Part shown: positions 26,680-37,995 of the stretch, piece after piece
Numbering within the stretch: position 1 is the stretch's first letter
Layout of the letters: every line of letters begins with the position of its first letter
Assembly (NCBI GenBank): GCA_013398275.1
Contig: VZSE01008782.1
Location: forward strand, 62,001-126,000
DNA length: 64,000 nt
Source of the DNA: Promerops cafer
Lineage: Eukaryota; Chordata; Aves; Passeriformes; Nectariniidae
Direction: 5' to 3'
The notes under the pieces: generated by a model
Told to the model about the DNA's origin: nothing
Database searches by the model: none
The model's input: the letters and a program-made list of their open reading frames with translations, nothing else
Made by a program: the position numbers and the translations under genes

Positions 26680-28439
26680 TTTCTTGTCCAAGATCGCTTT
26701 TATTTCCCTTGTTTCATTAACTTCAGTGTCTGTTTGGTCTCACATATCCACGCTGACAGGGAATTCACACCAACTGCAGAATTTGGGCAGCACCTCCCCG
26801 AGCCCACGGGTGGGCTGCCGTCGGTGGAGCTGCTGGCTCTGCCATGCCCCTGACCAGCAAACACAGGCCACCTAAGCACATGGTTTAACCCAGGAAGAGG
26901 GGAACTGGATGCCCTGCTCCCTCTCCTCCACCTCCCCACAATCCCCTTTGTACAGCTCTCTTGGACCACGGATTTCTCTCTCCTGCCACGGACCAGGGCA
27001 CCGCGCTTCTCGCCGGTCCTCTACAAGCTGTAGTTTTGCCCTTCTCTGACTCTTCCAGAATCTGTTCCTCTTAAGAAACAAAACCCCTCCTGACTCTGTC
27101 AGGTCTGTCTGCAGCCTGGGAGCTGCTCCTTGCTGCCCCAGTGAAAACCTTAGTCCAGCTATAAAGGTCCTCACGCCACCGCCACGGCTGGGAAGGCCCT
27201 CTCTGCCTCCAGCCCCAAAACCAGCCCCTTTCCTCCCCGGGGCCTCGGAGTGCTCTCCGGAGACAGAGCTCTATGGCTCTACTTATTTGGGCTAATTCAT
27301 CTCTCTCTCTCCCCTCCACCAGTTACAAATTAGGATGTAAGGGTGAATTTTGGCTCTCTGGGTATGGACTTTGCTGCATCGCACACAACCACCCCCCAAC
27401 CCCTCCCAAAGTTTAGTGCTCTGAATTGCTGAGAACATTGGTCCGTTGTGGTTCCCCCGTGTGTACTGAGCCCGCCCGATGGCTTTCAGCATCTCTAGGC
27501 ACTGCTGCCGGTTTGTTTACTCAAGGAAAAGAAAAAAATAATATACTGGTCTGTTATAAATTCAATAATACAATCCTTAGTTCTGAAGATACAGTTTCCA
27601 TATAGTTTATAAACATTGTAAGACATACATATGGATAATTGAGGGGAAGAGGGGGAGCCTGTGCAGTTGTTGGGGTTTTTTTCTCAGATGTGTGAACACG
27701 GTTACAAAAAACACACCTCCTGCGGGTACCTCATTTCTTTATGTGTTGGATTTGTTGGGGTTTGGTTTTTCTTTGTTTAATTCCACCTCTAATCAGTCTT
27801 TCCTTTGGTTGTCGGCTACTCCAAGCCCAGCAGGCAAGCCCTGTTCTGCTGTAATGCCTGAGATATTCAGGGGTTTGAGATTGTCTTCTAAGAGATTCCC
27901 AGCCAACTTTGGGCCTCTGGGTTTGGAGCCAAAAGGGCTAAAACGTGGGAGAACCAAATGTTCTTATTACATTGGTATCAGTGTCCTTGCACTCACTTTC
28001 AGAGAGAAACAGTGTAGGCTTAATCGGTGATGGTTTTTACAGCAATTATGTTCCTTTCGGTAATTGGAGGGGTCGTTCGGAGCGCTCTCAAACGAACGGG
28101 ATTTCACAAGAGCATGGATACAGTCCATTTGTCTGGGTGTTGTCACCAACAAATTGGTTACCGTCCCTGTTATCTGCTTTTCGAAAGGTTGGCATTTTTG
28201 TTGTTGTAGGTGCTCGGTTAGGCTGTTTGTGACAAGATGTGATAATGCCTTTTAATCTGCTCCCGCTGCGCTCGGCACAGTCCGGCCGGGCACGGAGACA
28301 ACCCTCAGAAGCCGAGACAACGTTCTTCCCTTCGCCAGGCCAACGCTGAGCCACGTACAAAAAAAGAAGAAGAAAAGAAACTCTGGTCCTTTGTAGATTG
28401 GTGGCAGTGCAGCTCCTCTCCGTCCGCGGCCGGCGGGGC
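26680..28439 (-). other. RTN4RL1: Probable RTN4RL1 3' UTR
   Basis: This is the sequence downstream of the RTN4RL1 stop codon on the minus strand. It has no convincing open frame. An AT-rich stretch at 27530-27650 looks like typical conserved 3' UTR sequence. Minus-strand polyadenylation hexamers are ATTAAA at 28256-28251 and 27781-27776, and the canonical AATAAA at 26704-26699. Using the canonical site gives a UTR of about 1.75 kb, close to my recollection of the mammalian length. The actual cleavage site cannot be fixed from sequence alone. Confidence 0.45.
26699..26704 (-). terminator. Candidate RTN4RL1 polyadenylation signal AATAAA
   Basis: This is a canonical AATAAA on the minus strand about 1.74 kb past the RTN4RL1 stop. 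I see no strong GU-rich element just downstream, and weaker ATTAAA hexamers lie closer to the stop, so alternative polyadenylation is possible. Confidence 0.35.
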
Positions 28440-29803
28440 TCAGCGGATGACGGCCGCCAACACCACCATGAAAACCAGGAGCGACGCCCTGAGCCCCGGG
28501 CAGCCGGCGGCCTGCTGGACCCCGCTGGGCGGGCGGATGGGCGTCCGCCGGGTGCACTTACCCTTGCGCTTGGGGGACAGCGTGGGCATGGCCCCAAAGC
28601 TGTATTTGTGCTGATAATCAGGCACATAGTCTGGGACCTCCTGCCCGTTTTTGCGCGGCCCCAAGGACACCGGTTTGGAGGTTCGGTTACGGCTTTTGTG
28701 GCTGGTGCAGTTCTTGCCGGGTTTGCGGTAGCCCGGCCGGGAGCCGGGGGCGCCGGCGGGCTGGTTGCTGTGCAAACTGTTCTCAGCCCCTCGCTCCTTC
28801 CCCTTCTCCTTGGAGGAGTAGTGAGGGTGGTGGGATTTGGAGGCTCCTCTGTCCGCTGTGGAGAAGGTGTGTGTTTTCATCTGGTGGAGCGACTCGGACC
28901 CTGAACAGTTCCTAAAGTCTTCTGCTCTTAGCACCTTGAGGTCCTTGCCGTGCATCTGCTCAGGGGACTCGCAGATGACGCTGGAGCTGGAGCCTCGGAA
29001 CCTGTGCAGCCATTCCCAGAGGGAACGGGCTTTGCAGTCGCAGCTCCACGGGTTCCCATTCAGCCTGAGAAACTCCAGGGCTCCCAGGTGGGCCAGGCAG
29101 TCCCCCTGCAGCTCCGAGAGGCTGTTATTGAACAGGAAAAGGGTGGTCAATCTTCGGAGGTCATGAAAAGCCCGCCTATGAATCCACTGCAGCTGATTTT
29201 GATGGATGAGCAGCCGATCCAGGTTTATTAGTCCCCTGAACGTGTTCTGATGGAGGCTCCAGAGCTTGTTTCCATGGAGAAAAAGATGGCTGAGGTTAAC
29301 CAAGTCAACAAAAATATCATCCTGAAGGAACTCAATGTGGTTGTCTTGCAGGTAAAGGTATTGCAGGTTGTGGAGGCCACCAAAAATCCCACTGGGGAGG
29401 GAGCTCAGCCCGCACTTGTACAGATACAAGGCGTGGAGTTTCACCAGCCCTTGGAAAGTGTCTGCAGCTAAAGCCCTTAAGTAGCGGTTGTCCCCCAGGT
29501 CCAGCTCTTCCAGGTTGATGAACCCGTCGAAGGTGTTGGGGTCGATGAAGGTGATGTTGTTGGAGTAGATCCAGAGGGTGACCATGGAAGGGCTGAAGTG
29601 GCCCCGCAGCAGCAAGGTGATCTGGTTGTTTTGGAGGAAGATCCTCTCGCTGTCTTCGGGGATGCCCTCGGGGATGGTGACGAAGTTGTGAGCCTGGCAG
29701 CTGACGGTCATCGGGGAGGGGTAGCACACGCAGTCGGTGGGGCAGCCCAGGGCACCGGGCACCTTCAGCCCCAGCAGCACCAGCAGCAGCTCCGCAAACC
29801 CCC
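28440..29803 (-). CDS. RTN4RL1: RTN4RL1 (Nogo receptor-like 1, NgR3) large terminal coding exon; first coding exon not found
   Basis: This GPI-anchored leucine-rich-repeat receptor acts on the neuronal surface; the family binds myelin inhibitors and chondroitin sulfate proteoglycans and restrains axon growth and synapse formation. The exon encodes about 454 residues, counted here from its first glycine. A hydrophobic signal segment spans about 3-20. The LRRNT cap has Cys 21, 25, 27 and 36. About eight leucine-rich repeats follow to ~250, then an LRRCT cap with Cys 255, 257, 278 and 300. A basic, low-complexity stalk leads to a hydrophobic GPI-attachment tail (~441-454). N-glycosylation sequons occur at 83, 170, 226, 299, 365 and 373. 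The sequence closely matches mammalian RTN4RL1 as I recall it, including the PDYQHK and KRKGKC motifs, and suits RTN4RL1 better than RTN4R or RTN4RL2. The open frame continues upstream to an ATG at 29858, but 29804-29806 is a splice acceptor CAG behind a pyrimidine tract, with a CTGAC branch-like site at 29829-29833. Those 18 upstream codons are therefore probably intron. The exon begins in phase 1, as in mammals. The stop is TGA at 28442-28440. Confidence 0.95.
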
Positions 29804-32477
29804 CTGTGCGGAGAGAGGGGAGAGCGGCGTCAGCGGGAACCGGGCACCTCCCGCCCACCCATCGCTGCTGTGGAGACTATTCCGGGTGAAAAACGCCCCC
29901 AATTAGCTCAGCCCTCCTCTCTGCTCATGAATTACCCACGCGGCTGTGATGAGTAGGCTCATCACCCACGGCAGTTAAAACGTGATGGATGGAGTACTCC
30001 CTGCCTCCTCTCCCTGCCTGCAACAGGCGGCTGGTTGTGTTCCCAGCCCGGAACAGGCAGGAGAAACTTTCTCGGTGAGAATTCACGCTGGCAGCGCAGG
30101 CAGCAGAGCCCCTTGCCCGCAGGCAAGGAAACGCCGCGGTGTGAGAGCAAACAGAGGAAATTCAAACCCTCGCAGGTGCCCCCCCTCCTCCTGAAATGCA
30201 TCTGTTAAATCGCCTGCACATATCGGAGAGGAAAAGCTGCAGAGATTCAGCAATTCCCGGCGAACCACCTAAAATTACACGTGTGCAGTGCATCCCACTC
30301 CCCCCAAAGGCACAGACCCATCCCCACCGTCTTCTTTCACTACAGCTGTTAGACACCACCCCGAAACCCGAGTGATTTACAGGGAAATATGTTGTCAGCA
30401 GTTGGTGGAAAAGGCTGAGCCGAAAACTCTCTTTGGAAGTGGGATGCTCAGACATATTTTTAAATGGGTGTCCTGTGGCAAAGCATATTGCATCCTCTAA
30501 TGCTACAGTATGTGCCTGTGACTGGGGCTTTCTCGCAGCAGAGAGGCAGAGAACGAGGCAGAGAACGAGGCAGAATCATCCCCTCCCTCTGCTCAGCTCT
30601 CGGAGCTCCGGTTTCGCCGCCCCGCTCCCGTCTCGCTCCCACTCCTCGCACCAGGCTTGCTTTCAGGCTATTCCTTCTGTGCCGAGTGGCTTTTCAGACT
30701 CATTGCACCAGACTTGTCATTTCTCATTCAGATTTTCCTCCTAGATTTGGCTTTTTCCTCTTACACGCAAAATTTGCTCATGTCTAATGAATTCTGCCTC
30801 TGGACTTTATGGGGGAAAGGAGTAACAGCGGAGCAGCGCACAGCTGCCGGTGCCATCCTGCCCATGAGTCCTACTCAGCTTGTACTAATCTGAAAAACGA
30901 GAGTGGAAGTGGAGTTCATCTCTAATTACTCCACGTCGTTATCACCAGCTAGTCCAAGAGCTGGGACCCCTTGGGCTTTTATAGTCTCTCTTTTCAGTGC
31001 CTACAGCCTAATACAAGTTGGAGGCACAAAAACCTCACTGTTTTCTTATTAATTGTGTTTGAAATATAACTGCGTTGTTGCTGGTGCCTTTTCCCTGGTA
31101 TGGAGCTCTATAGTTAACAGCAGGTGACCCGTCCATCTAGACCCATCCTTTCAAGGCAAAGTTGCCACATATTTTAGATAAACTGGGTTATTCAGACTCT
31201 CCATAAATCACCAGTAAGAGCCAGTCATCGCTGACTGGGAGGTTAATAGGAAAAAAAAATAGCATTGCTGCCCGAAGCATCGGATCGAGCCTTGCCCGGG
31301 AATGGGAGTGAGGGGGATGACTTCCAGGCGCTGCCCTTCAGAAGCGAAGCACGGGCTACCAGCAGGGATGTCTCATCCCTGCGCCACTGCCAAAAAGGGC
31401 TGGTGAGTCGGGAACGCTGAATTCGCGACAACTCCTACGGCTGTGTAGGAAAAGGAACGTTCTCCAAGTCACTGCCGTAGCATTTTGGCTTTGCTGTCGT
31501 GCCTCTGCACGATGAGCGAGGGGCTGCGCTGGTGGGAGCATCGTGCTGACTACCCAGCGCTCCCTGCCAAAACGGGAGCCCTGGCTGCCACTCACAGCCT
31601 GGGAAACAGCGGTGTCCCGGGGATACTGTGATTACCCTACGATGGGAGAGATAAAGCAATGTTTGCAGATATATTCTGCTGGGTTTTGTAACTCGAGGAT
31701 GTGCTCCACCAAGGTGGGACGGCTCCATGTCCCCCGTCTTACCTCGGTGACACCGGGCCACGGCGCCTTCCGTAGGTCTGATGTTTATTAGTAAAACCCT
31801 GCCAGGCACAAGTGCTGTGACGATCTCCCACATGCAGAGTCTGTTATTGCAAATACCAAATCACAAGGGTCTGAATCAATAAACCATCTCCCAGCTACAC
31901 GCAGCAGGTTGGAAGATTACATATTGCTTCCAAACAACAGTTTTATGCGCTCTTCCGTGACACGACAGTTGCCAGGCTAACGGGATTACTGACGGGAGGT
32001 GGAGCCGGGCAGGGATCTGGGAGCACACAGGATTTCACGTATAGGGATGGTGATGACAGGAGGCTGTTAGCAACGCACGGTGATGGACCAAGGCAGCCCG
32101 GGCCTCCCTGGAGCATGGCCAAGGTAAAGGCTCCTGCCGAAAGGGAACGCAGTGTTTAGCAGCTCGCTGCCTGCAGGGATAACTCCGGAGGTAAAGGTCA
32201 GAGGGAACTGAGTCCATCTCTTTAATTAACAGGCGGCTGTGAGTTAATGGCTGGAGCTCCTATGGAGAGAGAGATGGGATTCCTGCAGCCAGGGATGGCG
32301 GTGAGGATAGGCTGGGGTTGTTACTGGTTCTCAGCTTCCGCAGAATAGGATGGTGGGAAGAAAAGACAGGGGTGTCTTTCCCCCTGTTGCAACTTGGGAG
32401 TAAGGAGAAGGGGGAAACAGAAGGATAGATACTTGGGGAAAAAAGGGTGAACAGGGGAGCAGGACATGGAGAGGGAG

Positions 32478-32708
32478 TAGGTTTACATTAGGTATAATGA
32501 AGGAATTTTCCTTGTGAGGGTGGTGAGGCCCTGGCACAGGCTGCCCAGAGAAGCTGTGGCTGCCCCATCCCTGGAAGTGTCCAAGGCCAGGCTGGATGGG
32601 GCTTGGAGCAACTTGGTCCTAGTGGGTGGTGTCCCTGCCCACGGCAGGGGGGATGGAACTAGATGTTCTTTGAGGTCCCTTCCTACCCAAAGCAACCTGT
32701 GATTCTAT
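32478..32708 (+). mobile_element. CR1 LINE 3' end (bird-type), sense orientation, in RTN4RL1 intron
   Basis: A classical CR1 3' segment reads GTGAGGGTGGTGAGGCCCTG, GCTGCCCAGAGAAGCTGTGG, CCATCCCTGGAAGTGTCCAAGG and AGGTCCCTTCC, ending in the CR1 terminal repeat TGTGATTCTATGA. It is truncated at the 5' end and lies antisense to RTN4RL1. Confidence 0.9.
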
Positions 32709-33389
32709 GAAGGTCTGCACTCCCCAGTGGACCCCAGGCCTGTGGTCTCATCAAGGACGCCTTCCCTCCAAGCCTGTAAAACCTGCCGACTGCTTAGTGC
32801 TGTGAGAAGCTGCTCCTGGCATGCTCTGGGACTGGTCTCAGTTTAGATCTGGGAATGAGACCCTCAAAAAGCAAAGAGGTCATGGAGTCATGAAGCTCCT
32901 GAGGCTGGTAACACCAGCACTGGGATATCCAGCAGCCAAATCCCACAGTCAGGAGCACTTGGGTCTCACTGGGCTTCCCAGACTGGAAAACACCATGGGA
33001 GCCTCCTGAGAGGCCCCAGCCCAGCTCTCCTGAGAGTTTGACCTGTCTAACTTGTTATTCCTGACTCAGCCCTTTCAGCTTCATCTTGTAAAGGTTGGGA
33101 GGCACACAGAGGGTCACCAGCCCGAGTGTCAGAGCCCACCTGGGAGGGAGAGCTTCAAAAGCAGCATGGAAAAATCCTCCAGAAACCTGCTGGGGAAGTG
33201 AGTAAAACCAAATCCCCTCTGACATGGATAAAACCAGCAAAGGGGTGTTTATCCCCTGCCTTTCTCCCACTGACGTGCTGTGTCACCCTGGCCTCTGCTC
33301 GCCGAGTCCTTCTGCTGCCTCCTGCTTCTGACTGAGGTTTCAGTGATTGGAATGAATTCGTCTGACTGTCCAAACCATTTCCCATGTAA

Positions 33390-33650
33390 CATCCCTCTAA
33401 TTGGGCATTAATTAGGCATCAGTTAATGAATGCTTGAAATAATTTATCTTTGGATGCGTCCAGTTTGCAGTCTTACTTTTAACAGCATTAGACTCATTAT
33501 TAGATTAACATCGTTATAAATGTTCTCTATTACCTGCTTGTTTCCATTGTCTTAGCCTTATTACTGAGAGTGAAAATCACTCCTCCCACATGCATTATTG
33601 ATGAGTAAGGACTTTCTATATGTAGCACGGGATTAATTGTTATACAGTGT
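33390..33650. promoter_or_regulatory. AT-rich intronic island, candidate conserved noncoding element
   Basis: About 260 bases of AT-rich unique sequence lie inside GC-richer intron DNA. It has several ATTA/TAAT cores, for example around TAATTGGGCATTAATTAGGC and in TTATTAGATTAACATC. It has no repeat, open frame or splice pattern, so an RTN4RL1 enhancer is possible. The evidence is compositional only. Confidence 0.3.
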
Positions 33651-35030
33651 AATGCATTTAGCGTGAAACCTCAATTTGTGCAAGAGCTGAAAGCAGCCAG
33701 AAGAACGCAGACGCCCGGAGCCAGCGTGATCGGCCAGACACTGCACATCTCTCTCCAGCCCAGACCAGGTTCCTCCCAGGCCGGTGCCAGCACAGGAAGA
33801 AATTTGAAAAAAAAAAACAAAAAACAACCCTGGTTTGATACCCAGGATCAAAGATGGATGGTTTGAAGGGTTGGAGCACTTCTCTGCCCCCACGGCAGGG
33901 ACTCTTGACTCTGCGGTGCCACTTGCTCCAGAGAGCCAGGTGTACCTGCCCTGGCAGCTTTCTTGCTTTTTAAGGTTTATAACACTTTACTGTACCTCTG
34001 AGCCAGGCAGGGACTCGGTTTCTTTAGAACATGATGCCACTGACTTTCATTAGGAGGCTCAGACTCGAGGCCAAGACATCACTTAGGACAAGGAGGGGTT
34101 TGTCCCTGGAGGGGATGCACCTGCAGGACAACCCCAAAAGGCAGCCCTGCCCCAAACCCCAGCACCCCCAGCCCATTCCCTCTTGGCGAGCTGCTTCTCT
34201 CAGATGGATGTTTTCACCTCTCCACCCGGACAAGCTTATGTGGGTCAGAGCCTGTCTAATTCTCCAGCAGGAGAATCCGCTCTCGAGGATGGAGCAGGTT
34301 GCTTCTCTTCCAAATCTCTCCTAAACCCACCATCTGCTTTGGGAGACCCATCTTAGCTCATGTCTACATGCAACTTGACTGCCTGCTTACTGTGTCCATT
34401 ACTGGGGCTGCTCAAGCTGTTAGATTTATAAGCTCTTTAGAGCAAAGCCCTCGTCTTCTGGTTGCTGATTTATGTATCTTTACTGCCATAAAACACTATG
34501 TATAGCTACTACATAATATAAATAATAATACTTAACCAGAGTGCGCTACAAGTGGGGACAAAGCATCTGCTCACAGGCGGGATTATCAAACAGGGAGAAG
34601 CTTCCTCATCACTCACCCTCTTTTGAGGCCAAACTCACACCTGCTCTAACACCAGCACCTCACTGAGCTCTAGACAGAGATTTTCCTGCCCTGCTCCCAC
34701 CCTGCATCTATCAAAGGATTTTTCAAAATCCACCCCTAACAAGCTGGTGCACAGAGACATGACTACAACCCCCGGGGGGAAAGTACACTTTGAAACTTGG
34801 GAACGACCTCAGAATTGGATGTTCACATAGAGAGAAACTGTTGTTTAGGGAGAAAAAGCAGCCTCAAATGCTCACAATTTCATCAGCCAAGTGAAGGACG
34901 ATGAAAGGCAAGGACAGAGGAGCAAAAGCAACTGGGCACAAGCCAAGAGCCAAACTCAGGATCTGGGACGGTTCGACAAAGCAGTGCCAGACCCTGCTTA
35001 GCAGCTGCAGGGTTTATTTCCTCTTATTCT

Positions 35031-35032
<2 letters not shown>

Positions 35033-35061
<29 letters not shown>
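35033..35061 (+). repeat. Poly-T tract (29)
   Basis: A run of 29 T, the longest homopolymer in the window, inside the RTN4RL1 intron. It reads as poly-A on the RTN4RL1 transcript strand. I see no recognisable retro-copied sequence beside it. Confidence 0.95.
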
Positions 35062-35063
<2 letters not shown>

Positions 35064-37715
35064 AACACAGAGGATAAAATAAACACGCCCATGCTGACTG
35101 CCACAAAGCCTAAATTCCCCAGTGAGCAGCAGCTCCCTTTCAGCCTCTGTGCAAAGCCCCTTAGGTGCTGCCCTGCAGTCCTGCAGCAGGAGCATCCTCT
35201 CTGGGATTGCTCCCAAAACATCAGCTGCAGCTCCCAGCACCAGGACACAGCACGAGGCTTTGCTTTCTGCACGAGCTGCCTTTCAGCCAGACAGTGGCAG
35301 CCACCCATCCACCTTCATAATTTTATTTTTTTTTTTTTTTGCGACCGGTGTCATAAATAACTGACAGATCCCAGCTGTTTGGAGTTATGGTTTCTGATGG
35401 AGTGACAGCTGCTCCCAATCCCCCAGTCATCACCCCGGCAGTTCTGGAACATTTCAGCAACATAAAAATCATTGGAGATAATTTCGGTTTTGCATAATTT
35501 GGTTAGGCAAGCTGTGATTTAATGGCAATTATGACCTCCGAGGCAGAAGATGAGCTTGGAGGCTACTGGCTTCACACGACTTTAGCTCGGGGTGCAGCAT
35601 CAGGGATGTTCCAGGGAGATGGCACTACAAGAAAAAAAAGCCTTCTCCAGCAGCTGGAAATTGCCTTCCTTGGCTGGCAAGTGGAAACACAGTTCCCACA
35701 GGAAGAAGCATACAAGGAAATTTGGAAGGAACAGTGCTAAGGAAAGCTTTGGGAAGAGACTGGTGCCAAAAGATGCATCAGGAGGTACCTTTTAAAGAAA
35801 AGCCAGGAAAAGGCTGTAGACTGGGGAGTGCCTTTGCAAACCCTTCTGTGTCACCAGTATCTCATGTGTTAACTGGTACAAATGTCCTCTTGGTCACTCT
35901 GAAAGCAAATCCTCCTCCTGTGACTGAGATGGGAGAGCTGGAATCAGGGATAGGCCATGGCACTGCCTGCTCTGGGCACTGCCCTTTGCCCTCCCCTCTC
36001 ACAGGGCTCCTCCTGCTCTGGGCTGCCTCCTCTCCCTGGGTGCTCCTCACCCATCCCAGAGCCCCTTGGTTTGCATTTCTCCAGCTGTGACAGAAAGCAG
36101 CAAACCCTTGGGCAGCCAAGCTGTGCTGGGAGGTCAGCTGAGGATGGAGAACTGTGCTCAGGAGCTCTGGGAACATCATGGTGTTTCTGGCTGGGGGAAA
36201 AACGTGGCTTAACAGCAGGATCAACTTTTGTTTGGAGCTGAGAAGGTCCAATTTCCCCACTCCATCATGGCTGTCAACCAGCTTGGAGTTTGCTGTGAGC
36301 TCAAGCTTAGGGTGGAGACCCGGGGCCAGCAGCACCCCAAAATCAAGTCCTTTAGGGTGTTGCAACTTCAATTTACATTTGCTGACCTGGTAACTGGAGC
36401 TGTTCACCTTCCCCCACCAAAGTCAAGGCCAAGGTCACCTGGAAGTTTCTGGATGGTGGTCATTAACTCCTATTGCAGTTTGAAACCAGACCATAAATTT
36501 CATAGTGTAATAATGTAAAAATCAATAACTCTGTTTGAAACAATAGCTTTGTCTTCCATTTCAGCTGGCTCTGATATCTCCCCACAGACCACGTCCCTCT
36601 GAATCACACAAATAGAGAGAGAGGAGCCATGGGTGGCAGGGCTGCTGCTCCCCTGCCAGGTGCCCAGTCCCTCCATAGTTACAGATTCAATTAGTTCATT
36701 TATTCCTCTCTTGCAGTTAAACTCCAGGATGATTTAACAGGAAAAAATAAGGAGCCTTTTATGCTCAGTCTCTCTGACATCCCGTCCAACACAGCGTCCC
36801 TGAGGCTTTCCATGTGAGAGCTGCCCAAGCCTCTGCTCTCTACTGCCATGAGCAGCAGGGCCAAAACCCAAAATACTTCTGGAAGGATGCAGAACCAACT
36901 CACACGGGCAAAAAGTAATGAAAGTCCACACTTTTCCAGCTCTGGCTTTCCGGGCGAGGGAGGTCTGGCTTCCTTTGCTTGCTTATTTTCCGTTGTTTGC
37001 TGTAGCACTGGCTCAAAATACACATCGAGAAGCAGGATTGTCTTTCACATGTTGGTGGATGTGTGATCCTCAAAAACAAATTAGCACCGATTCACTTCTA
37101 TATAGAGTGCAGCCGTCAGGGAATCACTCCTGAATTCACAGCGAAGGAAAGTAATAATGCTTCCAGCGTGCTAATCCTCTCCAAGAGCAGCCCCTGAACT
37201 CTCTCCTGGTGCTGGAGGCACCACTGGAAATTGCAATTGTACTGAAGAAATAATAAATAAATACAGAAATTGGCAGGGTTTGTGCTAGTCCGGAGGATTT
37301 GTACCCTAATGTGGAACTCCCTGTTTAATTAGCACTCCTCTCTGTCTGCATCTCCTCCTCCTGCTCTCAAGCTGGAGGAAAAGGGGGAAAAAAGGAGGTC
37401 AATGGTGGAAGTGGCTGTGGGATTGAAACTTGGCTATAGAAACTTGTTTAATTTAAATGCTTCTTTCAGGACTAACACACGCAGAAGCAGAGGCAGTGTA
37501 GAGTGTGTTTTCCCAGTATAATCTGCTCTGCTTAACCCCAGTTCTGAGCACACCTTCCGTGGCAGGGATGCCCTTGGTGGAAAACTGCAGTGGGATGCTG
37601 CTGGTCCTGTGGCTGCAGGCACTGGGAACAACCCCAGTACCTCAGTGCAGCTTTGGGAGAAGATTGTTTAAATCAGGGGCTGGGCTGCTGCTTGCAGCAG
37701 CTGGAGACAGATCCT

Positions 37716-37770
37716 TGGGATGGCATGGGATGGGATGGGATGGGATGGGATGGGATGGGATGGGATGGGA
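37716..37770 (+). repeat. (TGGGA)n microsatellite, 11 units
   Basis: There are nine perfect TGGGA units at 37726-37770, preceded by one variant unit (TGGCA) and one further TGGGA. The array directly adjoins the 3' terminus of the CR1 copy, so it probably grew from the LINE tail. Bird CR1 tails are normally short repeats of an ATTCTRTG-like unit. Confidence 0.95.
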
Positions 37771-37995
37771 TATCTCTGTTGGAAGGGACCTACAATGATC
37801 ATCTGCTCCATCTGCCTGAAACCTTAAGCTTGCTATTAAGGGCACTGTCCAAATGCCTCTGGAACACTGACAGGCTTGAGGCATCAGCCACCTCTCCAGG
37901 AAACCTGTTCCAGGGTCTGACCACCCTCTCAGTGAAGAAATGCTTCCTAATGTCCAGTCTAAACCTCCCTTGGTTCAACCATTCCCACATGTCCA
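37771..37995 (-). mobile_element. CR1 LINE 3' end, antisense to the given strand, with microsatellite at its tail
   Basis: The plus strand shows the reverse complement of another CR1 3' end: TCTCTGTTGGAAGGGACCTACAATGATCATCTG, then GCCACCTCTCCAGGAAACCTGTTCCAGGGTCT and GAAATGCTTCCTAATGTCCAGTCTAAACCTCCC. The 3' terminus abuts the GGGAT microsatellite at 37716-37770. The 5' limit near 37995 is approximate. It probably represents a different CR1 subfamily from the copies at 24.4 and 32.5 kb, because its tail differs. Confidence 0.8.

Noticed and set aside
28837..29471. Plus-strand open frames opposite the leucine-rich repeats
   Set aside because: They are shadows of RTN4RL1 coding sequence with no independent features.
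29804..29858. In-frame upstream extension of the RTN4RL1 exon to an ATG at 29858 (18 extra codons)
   Set aside because: A consensus acceptor with a pyrimidine tract and branch-like site lies exactly where the mammalian exon starts, and the extension gives a non-signal-like N-terminus before the real hydrophobic signal.
31243..31283. Minus-strand Met-Leu-Arg start at 31279 as RTN4RL1 exon 1
   Set aside because: The first residues fit, but no GT donor follows at the needed phase and the frame runs into a poly-A-derived Phe run.
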